Notes: a model not told the origin generated them from the letters alone. A DNA stretch of 64,000 nt from an uncultured Anaeroplasmataceae bacterium (GCA_949840955.1 CATKXV010000006.1:60373-124372), one strand, 5' to 3'; shown: positions 17,151 to 24,680, counted from the first letter of the stretch. Program-made: numbers and translations.

Positions 17151-18854
17151 ATGTTTTTAAGTGCAGGTTTATCTGCCGGGGATATTATTCTCCAATTGAT
17201 TGCTGTAATTGGTGGATTGGGACTATTTTTATATGGAATAAATCAAATGGGAGATTCCTTAAAGGCTATTGCTGGCAATCGGTTAAAGACGATTATAGAA
17301 AAGACTACAAATACTCCAATTAAAGGGATTTTAGTGGGAACCTTAGTCACTGCTGTGATCCAATCCTCATCAGGAACAACAGCATTAACGGTTGGTTTGG
17401 TTCGTGCAGGGCTTATGACCTTCCCCCAAGCAATTGGTGTAATTTTAGGTGCCAATATTGGTGCCACAATTACTTCCTTTTTCATTGGTTTAAATATAGA
17501 AAGCTATTCTTTGATTTTTGTTGGTGTAGGAGCGATTATGATCTTCTTTATAAAAAATGAAAAGGGTAGTGAAATTGGAAAGATACTCTTTGGCTTTGGT
17601 ATGTTATTTTTTGGTCTAAAGACTATGGGCGATGCATTAGATATTATATTAACAGCTTATGAGGAACAAGCGAATACCTTATTTACCTTTATTTCAGATT
17701 ATCCGATTTTGGGATTGCTTATAGGAACCCTTTTAACGGCCCTAGTTCAATCCTCATCAGCAATTATAGGAATATTGCAAACGTTATATCAGCAGGGCTT
17801 TATCGTCCTATTTGGGGCCATTCCTATTATGTTAGGCTGTAATATTGGAACAACGATTACAGCATGCATTGCAGGTGCTGGTGGAGGTGTTCAAGCTAAG
17901 CGTACAGCCTTTGTTCACGTAATGTTTAATGTTGTAGGGGCAGTCCTCTTCCTAGCGCTTTTATGGCCATTTTCTAAGCTGATGGAGCTGATTGAGGCTT
18001 CCATGCTTTCAGGGCTTGGACCTCATCCTAAAATGAGTATTGCTGTTGCGCATTTGATTTTTAATTTTATTACTACATTTATTATGTTTTTCTTAATTAA
18101 GCTTATGGTTAAATTAGCTGAAAAGCTATTTAAGGATAAGCCAAATGAAAAACAAACAATTTTAGATTCGTTATTGGATTATTCCTTAATTGAAAAGTCT
18201 CCTATCTTTGCTTTAAGCTTTGCTAAAAAATCTATAGACTATATGTGTAAATGTGTAGCAGAATATGTGAATATGGCTAGAGATTATAGCTTTGACAAAA
18301 AATTGAATTATGGGGAACGTCCAAAGGAAATTGAAGAGACCATTGATGAGCTAGATAGAAGAATCCATGATTATTTGATTAAAATTACGTTGACAGATTT
18401 AAGCCAGGATAATACGCATTTATTATCTGCCTATTTAGATGCAATTAAGGATTTGGAGCGAATTGGAGATCATTGTACCAATTTATTTGAATTCTTTTTA
18501 AATCGTTATACTACAGATAAAGAAATGTCTGAGGATGGGAAGCAGGATTTAAATCAGTTATATACTACTGTAATAGAAATGATGAATCAAACATTTGATG
18601 CCTTTTATACATGGGATAAGGATAAGGCACTAGCAGTGGATAAATTAGAAGAAGAAGTGGATAAGCTAGAGGCATTTTTCCATCAAAGACATGTTCATCG
18701 GATTGATAGTGGGGCTTGCTCTTATTTAAATGCGGATCATTATGTTGAAATCCTTTCGAATTTAGAGCGTTTAGGGGATCATTTAGAGAATGTTGCTGAA
18801 AGTATAGTAACCTCTCATCATACCCATTTTGAAGAGGTTAAGCAAGGAGAATAG
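17151..18854 (+). CDS. Na+/phosphate cotransporter family protein with PhoU-like domain
   Basis: The start at 17151 follows GGAGG (17141-17145); the in-frame GTG at 17139 overlaps that site. The 567-residue protein has an N-terminal membrane part of about 310 residues with the two inverted QSSS-containing repeats of the NptA/YjbB family (VIQSSSGTTAL and LVQSSSAIIG) and several hydrophobic helices. A cytoplasmic C-terminal part (about 345-560) has two PhoU-like helical units (LERIGDHCTN and LERLGDHLENVAES). The family imports or exports phosphate with sodium. It is a single-gene transcript with its own promoter and terminator. Confidence 0.92.
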   Translation: MFLSAGLSAGDIILQLIAVIGGLGLFLYGINQMGDSLKAIAGNRLKTIIEKTTNTPIKGILVGTLVTAVIQSSSGTTALTVGLVRAGLMTFPQAIGVILGANIGATITSFFIGLNIESYSLIFVGVGAIMIFFIKNEKGSEIGKILFGFGMLFFGLKTMGDALDIILTAYEEQANTLFTFISDYPILGLLIGTLLTALVQSSSAIIGILQTLYQQGFIVLFGAIPIMLGCNIGTTITACIAGAGGGVQAKRTAFVHVMFNVVGAVLFLALLWPFSKLMELIEASMLSGLGPHPKMSIAVAHLIFNFITTFIMFFLIKLMVKLAEKLFKDKPNEKQTILDSLLDYSLIEKSPIFALSFAKKSIDYMCKCVAEYVNMARDYSFDKKLNYGERPKEIEETIDELDRRIHDYLIKITLTDLSQDNTHLLSAYLDAIKDLERIGDHCTNLFEFFLNRYTTDKEMSEDGKQDLNQLYTTVIEMMNQTFDAFYTWDKDKALAVDKLEEEVDKLEAFFHQRHVHRIDSGACSYLNADHYVEILSNLERLGDHLENVAESIVTSHHTHFEEVKQGE

Positions 18855-18863
18855 CCTATGAAG

Positions 18864-18897
18864 AAAGCGTTGATAAGAAGCTTCAGCGCTTTTTTGT
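18864..18897 (+). terminator. Intrinsic terminator after the cotransporter
   Basis: AAAGCGTTGA pairs with TCAGCGCTTT (G-U pair included) around a 9-nt loop, followed by a T-run. Confidence 0.75.
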
Positions 18898-19042
18898 TTA
18901 TTTAAGAAGAAAAAATAGGAAATTTTTGGATGGAAAGAAAGAGGAATATTTCCACAAGCTGTAGGGTATTTTGTTTTTTATCTTTAAAAAAAATAATAAA
19001 AATGTTATAATGTTTTTGTGAAATGAAAAAGAGGTATGTTTT

Positions 19043-20545
19043 ATGATTGAAAGTTATTCATCTATATTAAGAATAAGAAGATCTGTATTTGAAGAGGTTG
19101 CTAAGCTTGCTTATGAGGGAGATTATTCTAGAATAGAAGAAATTCCGTATCAAATGCTGAATGGTCATGCAAAATATCGTGAATCTATTTTTCTAGAGCG
19201 AGCAATTGTTGCTGAACGTATTCGTCTTGCTATAGGACTGCCTGTAAGAAGTGCAGATGAGCATGCCCCTATTTCTAAGGGAATAGAGGATGCCATGATT
19301 ACAAAGAGATTCTATGAACCACCCCTTGTTAATGTTATAGATTTTGCTTGTAATGCTTGTCCTACTGATTCCTATCATGTTACGGATGCTTGTGAGGGCT
19401 GCTTGGCAAATCCTTGTGCCAATGTTTGTCCTAAAAATGCTATAAAAATACAAAATGGTGTTTCTCATATCAATCAAGAGCTATGTATAAAATGTGGACG
19501 TTGCTTGGATGTATGTCCTTATAAGGCAATTGTTCATCGGCAAAGGCCTTGTGAAAAAGCCTGTGGTATGCATGCAATTGAATCGGATGAATTTGGAAGA
19601 GCAAAAATTAATTACTCTAAATGCGTATCCTGTGGTATGTGCTTGGTGAATTGTCCATTTGGTGCAATCGCAGATAAATCTCAAATTTTCCAAATCATTC
19701 AGTCTATCAAGGCAAATGATGAGGTATATGCAATTATGGCACCAGCCTTTGTTGGACAGTTTGGACCAAAGGTCAATTTAAAAACGATTGATGATGCTAT
19801 GGGTCAATTGGGCTTTAAGGGAGTTTATGAGGTTTCTATTGGGGCTGATTTATGTACCTATGAGGAAGCTCAAGACTTTTTAGAGAATGTTCCAAGTAAG
19901 CTTAACTTTATGGGAACCTCCTGTTGTCCAAGCTGGTCTGTAATGGCTAAAATGGAATTTCCAGAATATAAGGATCATATTTCTATGGCACTGACACCTA
20001 TGGTATTAACGGCACGTTTAGTAAAAAAGGAGCATCCAAATTGTAAGGTTGTTTTTGTAGGCCCATGCTCTGCAAAGAAGCTAGAGGCTTCTAGAAGCAG
20101 TGTGAGAAGTGATGTTGATTTTGTTTTAACCTTTGAGGAATTAATGGGTATGTTTACTGCTAAAAAAGTAGATTTTACAAAATTAAAAGAAAAGCCACTT
20201 CAAAATATTACAACTGCCGATGGTAGAGGCTTTGCTGTTGCAGGTGGTGTAGCTCAAGCTGTTGTAAATACAATCAAAAAGACTAACCCAGATCGTGAAA
20301 TCAAGGTTGCTTCAGCACAAGGTTTAGAAAATTGCCGCAAATTATTAAAAGATGCTGTTGCAGGAAAGTATGATGGGTATTTACTAGAAGGTATGGCATG
20401 TCCTCATGGATGTATTAGTGGGGCAGGAACCTTAAGTCTTGCAAATAAAACAAAGGGTATGGTAGAGGTATCCAAGAGAGAAGCTACAAAGAAAAATGTA
20501 ACAGAGTCTGAATTCTTAGATCGTCTTCATTCCTTAGAAAAATAA
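19043..20545 (+). CDS. [FeFe] hydrogenase (group B-like, monomeric)
   Basis: A 500-residue iron-sulfur hydrogenase. The N-terminal 120-220 region carries cysteine groups for several [4Fe-4S] clusters: CEGCLANPCANVCP, CIKCGRCLDVCP and CVSCGMCLVNCP. The H-cluster motifs are L1 TSCCPSW (C294 as proton-transfer Cys, C295 as ligand), L2 GPCSAKK (C342) and L3 MACPHGC (C453, C457). All four cluster ligands are present. [FeFe] hydrogenases reduce protons with ferredoxin electrons during fermentation. The TSCCPSW/GPCSAKK variant resembles group B enzymes rather than the TSCCPGW/MPC group A type. A TATAAT box (19006-19011) with a poor -35 precedes it. The maturases HydEFG are not in this window. Confidence 0.9.
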   Translation: MIESYSSILRIRRSVFEEVAKLAYEGDYSRIEEIPYQMLNGHAKYRESIFLERAIVAERIRLAIGLPVRSADEHAPISKGIEDAMITKRFYEPPLVNVIDFACNACPTDSYHVTDACEGCLANPCANVCPKNAIKIQNGVSHINQELCIKCGRCLDVCPYKAIVHRQRPCEKACGMHAIESDEFGRAKINYSKCVSCGMCLVNCPFGAIADKSQIFQIIQSIKANDEVYAIMAPAFVGQFGPKVNLKTIDDAMGQLGFKGVYEVSIGADLCTYEEAQDFLENVPSKLNFMGTSCCPSWSVMAKMEFPEYKDHISMALTPMVLTARLVKKEHPNCKVVFVGPCSAKKLEASRSSVRSDVDFVLTFEELMGMFTAKKVDFTKLKEKPLQNITTADGRGFAVAGGVAQAVVNTIKKTNPDREIKVASAQGLENCRKLLKDAVAGKYDGYLLEGMACPHGCISGAGTLSLANKTKGMVEVSKREATKKNVTESEFLDRLHSLEK

Positions 20546-20550
20546 TTTAT

Positions 20551-20577
20551 AAAAGGCCTTCCAAAGGCCTTTTTTTA
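20551..20577 (+). terminator. Intrinsic terminator after the hydrogenase
   Basis: AAAAGGCCTT and AAGGCCTTTT form a tight hairpin with a CCA loop, ending in seven T residues. Confidence 0.85.
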
Positions 20578-20725
20578 AAAAAATAAAAAAAATTTTTGCA
20601 AAAGAATTTCTTAAATAGTTCCTATTTTTTATCCAAAACATAGGGTAAAGATGAGAATTTCATCACTCAAATTAAAATTTTAAAATCCTTTTATAAAACT
20701 ATAAAAAAGATGCAAATTAGGGCGT

Positions 20726-20754
20726 TTGCAATCTTAAAAAATCTATGCTATTAT
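20726..20754 (+). promoter_or_regulatory. Promoter of the toxin-like mRNA, copy 1
   Basis: TTGCAA (20726-20731), a 17-bp spacer and TATTAT (20749-20754). It is conserved base for base in copy 2 at 21344-21372. Transcription should start near 20761, at a small hairpin GGCAC-AATC-GTGCT. Confidence 0.75.
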
Positions 20755-20789
20755 AGTGTTGGCACAATCGTGCTGCTTAGGAGGGAAAC

Positions 20790-20828
20790 ATGGATAAGCA
20801 CTGTTCAAAGGTAACGATGGACGTGTAA
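20790..20828 (+). CDS. 12-codon leader ORF upstream of the toxin-like peptide, copy 1
   Basis: It encodes MDKHCSKVTMDV and has a strong AGGAGGG site 5 nt before the ATG. It stops 16 nt before the toxin ATG, just ahead of the toxin RBS (AAGGAGG), so translation of the two may be coupled. Codons 7-11 carry GGTAACGATGGAC (20810-20822), which is complementary, with one mismatch and one G-U pair, to the 3' repeat at 20986-20999. Conservation in both copies, with only Asp11 changed to Asn, suggests the leader matters. Its peptide may have no function of its own. Confidence 0.55.
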   Translation: MDKHCSKVTMDV

Positions 20829-20844
20829 AGAAGGAGGATAACCA

Positions 20845-20928
20845 ATGGTATATTTGGTTATGGCTACGAAAATGTTAGTACTTATATTAATTATTTTAGT
20901 AGTCATTTTAGTTGGTTTACGCAAGTAG
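20845..20928 (+). CDS. 27-residue hydrophobic peptide, probable type I toxin, copy 1
   Basis: The peptide starts MVYLVMATKML, continues as an unbroken Val/Leu/Ile stretch of about 14 residues, and ends VGLRK, giving one membrane helix with a basic C-terminus. RBS AAGGAGG lies 7 nt upstream. Small single-helix peptides with basic ends, encoded next to a convergent antisense promoter, are the hallmark of type I toxins (Fst, TxpA, BsrG, Ibs) that disturb the membrane when translated. It does not read as a member of any of those families, so the family would be new; a benign small membrane protein is the alternative. Too short for ordinary gene calling. Confidence 0.6.
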   Translation: MVYLVMATKMLVLILIILVVILVGLRK

Positions 20929-21007
20929 CCAATTAAGTCCACAGAGGCGCCCTGTATCCTTTAGATTTGTCGACGAATCTAAGAATGTTCATCGTTTCCA
21001 GAATAAG

Positions 21008-21063
21008 CGAAAAGGGAAGGTCCCGAAACCTTCCCTTTTCATTATGTTCATCGTCTTCCGACA
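21008..21063 (-). ncRNA. Predicted antisense antitoxin RNA, copy 1
   Basis: On the minus strand TTGACT (plus 21092-21097) and TATAAT (plus 21069-21074) are spaced by 17 bp, a near-consensus promoter pointing back at the toxin gene. The RNA would begin near 21062 with the complement of TGTTCATCGTCTTCC (21045-21059). It would reach the perfect 12-bp hairpin (21010-21021 with 21028-21039), whose both sides end in TTTT and may terminate both transcripts. Because a near-copy of that repeat lies at 20986-20999, the RNA can pair with the toxin mRNA beyond their direct overlap. It may extend further left into the toxin ORF. Confidence 0.6.
21010..21042. terminator. Bidirectional terminator hairpin, copy 1
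   Basis: A perfect 12-bp stem AAAAGGGAAGGT/ACCTTCCCTTTT with loop CCCGAA. In copy 2 (21628-21657) the stem is identical but the loop is CCACAC, so the structure is kept while the loop drifts. Confidence 0.75.
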
Positions 21064-21343
21064 AATATATTATATGTGAAATTACAGAACGAGTCAATAA
21101 TTTTTTTAAAAAATATTCTTTTCTTTTTTGTAAGTCTATTTTATCATTTTTTATGTTTATTTATTTTTTCAGTCCCCATCTTGAAAATAACTAAAAAAAA
21201 TAAAAAAATATTTTTGCAAAAGAATTTCTTAAATAGTTCCTATTTTTTATCCAAAACATAGGGAAAAAATGAGCAATTTATCGCTCAAATTAAAATTTTA
21301 AAATCCTTTTATAAAACTATAAAAAAGCTGCAAATTAGGGCGT

Positions 21344-21372
21344 TTGCAATCTTAAAAAATCTATGCTATTAT
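21344..21372 (+). promoter_or_regulatory. Promoter of the toxin-like mRNA, copy 2
   Basis: TTGCAA (21344-21349), a 17-bp spacer and TATTAT (21367-21372), identical to copy 1. Confidence 0.75.
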
Positions 21373-21407
21373 AGTGTTGGCACAATCGTGCTGCTTAGGA
21401 GGGAAAC

Positions 21408-21446
21408 ATGGATAAGCACTGTTCAAAGGTAACGATGAACGTGTAA
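21408..21446 (+). CDS. 12-codon leader ORF, copy 2
   Basis: It encodes MDKHCSKVTMNV behind the same AGGAGGG site. The only change from copy 1 turns GGAC into GAAC. The element AACGATGAAC (21431-21440) is then a perfect 10-bp complement of GTTCATCGTT at 21605-21614, where copy 1 has a G-U pair. Confidence 0.55.
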   Translation: MDKHCSKVTMNV

Positions 21447-21462
21447 AGAAGGAGGATAACCA

Positions 21463-21546
21463 ATGGAATATTTGGTTATGGCTACGATAATATTAGTACT
21501 TATATTAATTATTTTAGTAGTCATTTTAGTTGGTTTACGCAAGTAA
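21463..21546 (+). CDS. 27-residue hydrophobic peptide, probable type I toxin, copy 2
   Basis: It begins MEYLVMATIIL and is identical to copy 1 from residue 11 to the end. Changes are V2E, K9I and M10I; the last two lengthen the hydrophobic segment. The stop is TAA rather than TAG. The RBS and spacing are the same as in copy 1. Retention of an intact ORF in both copies argues that the peptide is expressed and selected. Confidence 0.6.
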   Translation: MEYLVMATIILVLILIILVVILVGLRK

Positions 21547-21625
21547 CCAATTAAGTCCACAGAGGCGCCCTGTATCCTTTAGATTTGTCGACGAATCTAA
21601 GAATGTTCATCGTTTCCAGAATAAG

Positions 21626-21681
21626 CGAAAAGGGAAGGTCCACACACCTTCCCTTTTCATTATGTTCATCGTCTTCCGACA
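21626..21681 (-). ncRNA. Predicted antisense antitoxin RNA, copy 2
   Basis: The minus-strand promoter TTGACT (plus 21710-21715), 17 bp, TATAAT (plus 21687-21692) matches copy 1. The predicted RNA differs from that of copy 1 only in the hairpin loop, so each antisense RNA could act on both toxin mRNAs. Confidence 0.6.
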
Positions 21682-21747
21682 AATATATTATATGTGAAAT
21701 TATAGAACGAGTCAATATTTTTTTAAAAAATATTCTTTTTTTGATAA

Positions 21748-21773
21748 GAAAAGGGAAGATATATTTTCTTCCC
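21748..21773 (-). terminator. Intrinsic terminator of pfp
   Basis: On the minus strand GGGAAGA and TCTTCCC (plus 21753-21759 and 21767-21773) form a stem followed by TTTTCTT, downstream of the pfp stop. Confidence 0.7.
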
Positions 21774-21797
21774 AATTCCATAATGTCTCAATCAGAT

Positions 21798-23051
21798 TTA
21801 CTTTTTGTCAACAAAAACTTTCTTTAGTCTTGCAAAGCGAGGAAGACCATCCTCTAGAGGTGCCTTGGCATCTCCTTGGATTAGTGGTAGAGCGTATTGA
21901 ACGTATTCCATAGACAAGCCAGTTCCGTTATTTATAATCCATTCATCTGGAATTTTCTTTTCTGCATTGGCAACCTCTGCTAAAGGAATTCTTACATATT
22001 CACAGGTGTACTTATCACCTTCCATATGACGCTTGAAGCCAATCATATAATCTGTAACACCACTAACAGCAGCTTTAACTGCTTCGCGTCCTGCATTAAA
22101 TGCCTCTTCAACATCAATTTTTGAAGCCAAATGCTGTGCACAGCGCTGTAATAAAGAGAATTCAATCGGACGAACTTTAACACCCAATTCCTCCTTTAAT
22201 ACGGTTGCAAGCACATTGGCAGTACCACCAAGCTGAGAATGACCAAAGGAATCCTTTGCTAGATTTTTAGCACCTAATTCCGCTACATACGTTCCTTCCT
22301 TGGTTTTTACTCCTTCTGAAACTGCGATTAAAACCTTGCCATGATTTTTTTCGTAAACGGCTTTTGCATCCTTAACAAACTTTTCCATATCAAATGGAAC
22401 CTCTGGCAAATAAATTAAATCAGGACCAGCATTCTTATAGCTAGCTAATGCAGAAGCAGCTGTTAACCAGCCAGCATTTCTACCCATAACCTCAACTACA
22501 GCTACCATTGGAGTATCATAAACTGTAGCGTCATAGTATAATTCCATAAAAGATGTGGCAACATATTTAGCGGCAGAAGCATAGCCAGGACAATGGTCAG
22601 TAGCCCATAAGTCATTATCTATCGTTTTTGGAACACCCATACAATAGCATTCATAGCCAGAATCCTTAAAGAATTTTGATACCTTATTACATGTATCCAT
22701 GGAGTCATTTCCACCATTGTAGAAGAAATAACGGATATTGTATTTTTTAAATACCTCTAATAATCTTCTATATTCGCTATCATCTACCTCTAATGGCTTT
22801 AGCTTATAGCGTACAGAACCAATCATAGAAGAAGGCGTTGTTTTCAAAAGTTCTAATTCCATTTTGTCTTCCATATTGATATCATAGAATTCCTCATTAA
22901 GAATTCCACGAATTCCGTGTGCTGCTCCATAAACACGAGTTATATTTGGCTGATTTAGGGCCTCTAGAAATACGCCAGCAGCTGAAGCGTTAATAACAGA
23001 TGTTGGTCCACCAGATTGTCCTAAAATAGCTGCACCTTTTAAATTGTTCAT
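21798..23051 (-). CDS. pfp: Pyrophosphate-dependent 6-phosphofructokinase
   Basis: A 417-residue PFK-family enzyme. The N-terminal phosphate loop is LGQSGGPTSVINAS; the substrate motifs GGNDSMDT and PKTIDND follow, then MGRNAGWLTAASAL. The Asp after the GGN and the Lys in PKTIDND are features of PPi-using enzymes, whereas ATP-PFK has GGDGS and a Gly. It would phosphorylate fructose 6-phosphate with pyrophosphate, reversibly, in the cytoplasm. The start is supported by AAGGAG 9 nt upstream. It is divergent from pyk, so two glycolytic steps sit back to back. The phosphoryl donor is inferred from motifs. Confidence 0.85.
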   Translation of the reverse strand: MNNLKGAAILGQSGGPTSVINASAAGVFLEALNQPNITRVYGAAHGIRGILNEEFYDINMEDKMELELLKTTPSSMIGSVRYKLKPLEVDDSEYRRLLEVFKKYNIRYFFYNGGNDSMDTCNKVSKFFKDSGYECYCMGVPKTIDNDLWATDHCPGYASAAKYVATSFMELYYDATVYDTPMVAVVEVMGRNAGWLTAASALASYKNAGPDLIYLPEVPFDMEKFVKDAKAVYEKNHGKVLIAVSEGVKTKEGTYVAELGAKNLAKDSFGHSQLGGTANVLATVLKEELGVKVRPIEFSLLQRCAQHLASKIDVEEAFNAGREAVKAAVSGVTDYMIGFKRHMEGDKYTCEYVRIPLAEVANAEKKIPDEWIINNGTGLSMEYVQYALPLIQGDAKAPLEDGLPRFARLKKVFVDKK

Positions 23052-23086
23052 TATTATGTCTCCTTAATTATTTTTCTTATATTATA

Positions 23087-23115
23087 ATTCTATTTTACTT
23101 TAAATGGAATGTCAA
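23087..23115 (-). promoter_or_regulatory. Promoter of pfp
   Basis: Minus-strand TTGACA (plus 23110-23115), 17 bp, TAGAAT (plus 23087-23092). Confidence 0.7.
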
Positions 23116-23170
23116 GAGGATATGAAATCGTTTTATATAAAAATAAAATAAAAACAATGTAGATAAATTG

Positions 23171-23198
23171 TTGAAGAAGTCAAAAATTATGTTATAAT
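23171..23198 (+). promoter_or_regulatory. Promoter of pyk
   Basis: TTGAAG (23171-23176), a 16-bp spacer and TATAAT (23193-23198). Confidence 0.65.
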
Positions 23199-23284
23199 GA
23201 ATAATGGATTTTTAAAAGAACAAAAAAATGGCTATTTGCTAAAAAATCAAAAATTAAAATTATAAATTTTATAGGAGAAGAAAA

Positions 23285-24664
23285 ATGAAAAAAACAAAAG
23301 TAGTTTGTACAATTGGACCTGCAAGTGAACAAAAGGAAAGCTTAGAAAAGCTTATTGGAACTGCGGGGATGAATGTAATGCGTATGAACTTTTCTCATGG
23401 AGATTATGAGGAACAGGGATTCCGTATTAAAAATGTTAAAGCATTAAATAAAGAGCATGGCTGGAATACAGGTATGATGCTTGATACAAAGGGACCTGAG
23501 ATTCGTACTGGATATTTAGAAAATGATGAACCTGTCATGCTTCATAAGGGTGATATTATTCGTATGACTATGGATTATTCCTTTATTGGTAATGCGAAGA
23601 AGGTTGCTATTTCTTACCCAGGCTTATATGATGATATTTCTGTAGGTGGAAGAATTTTAATTGAAGATGGTAACTTAACTTTAAAGGTTTTAGAAAAGGA
23701 TGAATCCTGCAAGGAATTGGTATTAGAAGCTCAAAATGATCGTAAATTAAAGAATAAGAGAAATTGTAATGTTCCAGGAGTTATCTTAAATATGCCTTAT
23801 GTTTCACCTAAGGATAAGGCTGATATGGAATTTGCTTGTGATCAGGGCTTAGATTTTATTGCAGCATCCTTTGTACGTCGTGCAGATGATATTCGTCAAA
23901 TTCGTGAAATTTTAGCTGCAAAGAACAATAAGCATATTAAGATTATATCTAAAATTGAAAACCAAGAGGGTGTATCTAACATGGCAGAAATCATTAAGCT
24001 TTCTGATGGTGTTATGGTAGCTCGTGGTGATTTAGGTGTTGATGTTGATGCTTGGGATTTACCAGCAATTCAAAAGGAAATGATTTATTTAGCACAATCT
24101 ACAGGTAAGCTTGTTGTATGTGCAACACAAATGTTAGATTCTATGCAGCAAAATCCAAGACCTACTCGTGCAGAGGTTAGTGATTGTCATAATGCTGTAT
24201 TAGATGGAACAGGGGCTACAATGCTTTCAGGAGAGTCTGCTCAAGGAGATTATCCATTTGAGGCAGTTTCTTATATGGCAAAGATTGATCATCGTGCAGA
24301 AGATGATATAGACCATGAATTAATGATTGAAAATGTAGTTTATGGAAAAGAAGAAAAGGATGAGGATGATGCCATTGGTTTAGCTGCAGCAACATTAGCA
24401 GCTACCTTCGATATTCCTGCAATCGTTGCTGAAGGAAGTGTTGAGCTTGCTTTAGCACTATCTCAATATCGTCCTGCTGCAGATATTTACTTTGCTGTTG
24501 CTTCTAATGATGATGCAAGAACATTATCCATTGCATGGGGTGTTCAGGCAGTCGTAGGTTCTTACAAGGATGCTCTTGCTAAGGCAGTATCTGATTTGGA
24601 TATTGTTAAGGGTGAAAAATTAGTTAAGGTTACAGATTGCAAGCTTGAAATCGTTGAGGCTTAA
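23285..24664 (+). CDS. pyk: Pyruvate kinase
   Basis: A 459-residue enzyme with KTKVVCTIGPAS at the N-terminus, NFSHGDYEE, MLDTKGPEIRTG, the catalytic segment IISKIENQEG, and MVARGDLGVDV. It converts phosphoenolpyruvate and ADP to pyruvate and ATP. It ends after the usual C-terminal domain and lacks the extra PEP-utiliser-like domain of Bacillus pyruvate kinase (about 585 residues). RBS AGGAGA lies 6 nt before the ATG. It has its own promoter and a strong terminator. Confidence 0.96.
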   Translation: MKKTKVVCTIGPASEQKESLEKLIGTAGMNVMRMNFSHGDYEEQGFRIKNVKALNKEHGWNTGMMLDTKGPEIRTGYLENDEPVMLHKGDIIRMTMDYSFIGNAKKVAISYPGLYDDISVGGRILIEDGNLTLKVLEKDESCKELVLEAQNDRKLKNKRNCNVPGVILNMPYVSPKDKADMEFACDQGLDFIAASFVRRADDIRQIREILAAKNNKHIKIISKIENQEGVSNMAEIIKLSDGVMVARGDLGVDVDAWDLPAIQKEMIYLAQSTGKLVVCATQMLDSMQQNPRPTRAEVSDCHNAVLDGTGATMLSGESAQGDYPFEAVSYMAKIDHRAEDDIDHELMIENVVYGKEEKDEDDAIGLAAATLAATFDIPAIVAEGSVELALALSQYRPAADIYFAVASNDDARTLSIAWGVQAVVGSYKDALAKAVSDLDIVKGEKLVKVTDCKLEIVEA

Positions 24665-24680
24665 ATTAGAGAAAGGATTA

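Larger units (their letters stand above)
20578..21125 (+). repeat. Tandem repeat unit, copy 1 (type I toxin-antitoxin candidate)
   Basis: This ~550-bp unit recurs 618 bp to the right (21196-21741). It contains an A/T-rich lead-in, a promoter, a 12-codon leader ORF, a 27-codon hydrophobic ORF, a palindrome (20962-20981), a 12-bp terminator-like hairpin and a convergent minus-strand promoter. Differences between copies concentrate in the hairpin loop, the N-terminal toxin codons and the A/T-rich flanks. Confidence 0.9.
21196..21741 (+). repeat. Tandem repeat unit, copy 2 (type I toxin-antitoxin candidate)
   Basis: Second copy of the unit at 20578-21125, with every element shifted by 618 bp: palindrome at 21580-21599, direct repeats TGTTCATCGTTTCC (21604-21617) and TGTTCATCGTCTTCC (21663-21677), and hairpin at 21628-21657. 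The ~70 bp between the copies (21126-21195) is A/T-rich with no recognisable feature. Confidence 0.9.

Noticed and set aside
20761..20845. Toxin leader considered as a riboswitch or amino-acid attenuator
   Set aside because: The leader peptide has no run of one amino acid and no terminator lies between it and the downstream ORF.
20967..21261. Open frames of 61-80 codons on both strands inside the tandem repeats
   Set aside because: They run through the palindrome, hairpin and A/T tracts, lack ribosome binding sites and differ in length between copies; the 12- and 27-codon frames fit the signals better.
20578..21741. Tandem repeat considered as an insertion sequence or MITE
   Set aside because: No terminal inverted repeats or target duplications are visible, and the units carry ordered promoters, RBSs and ORFs instead.
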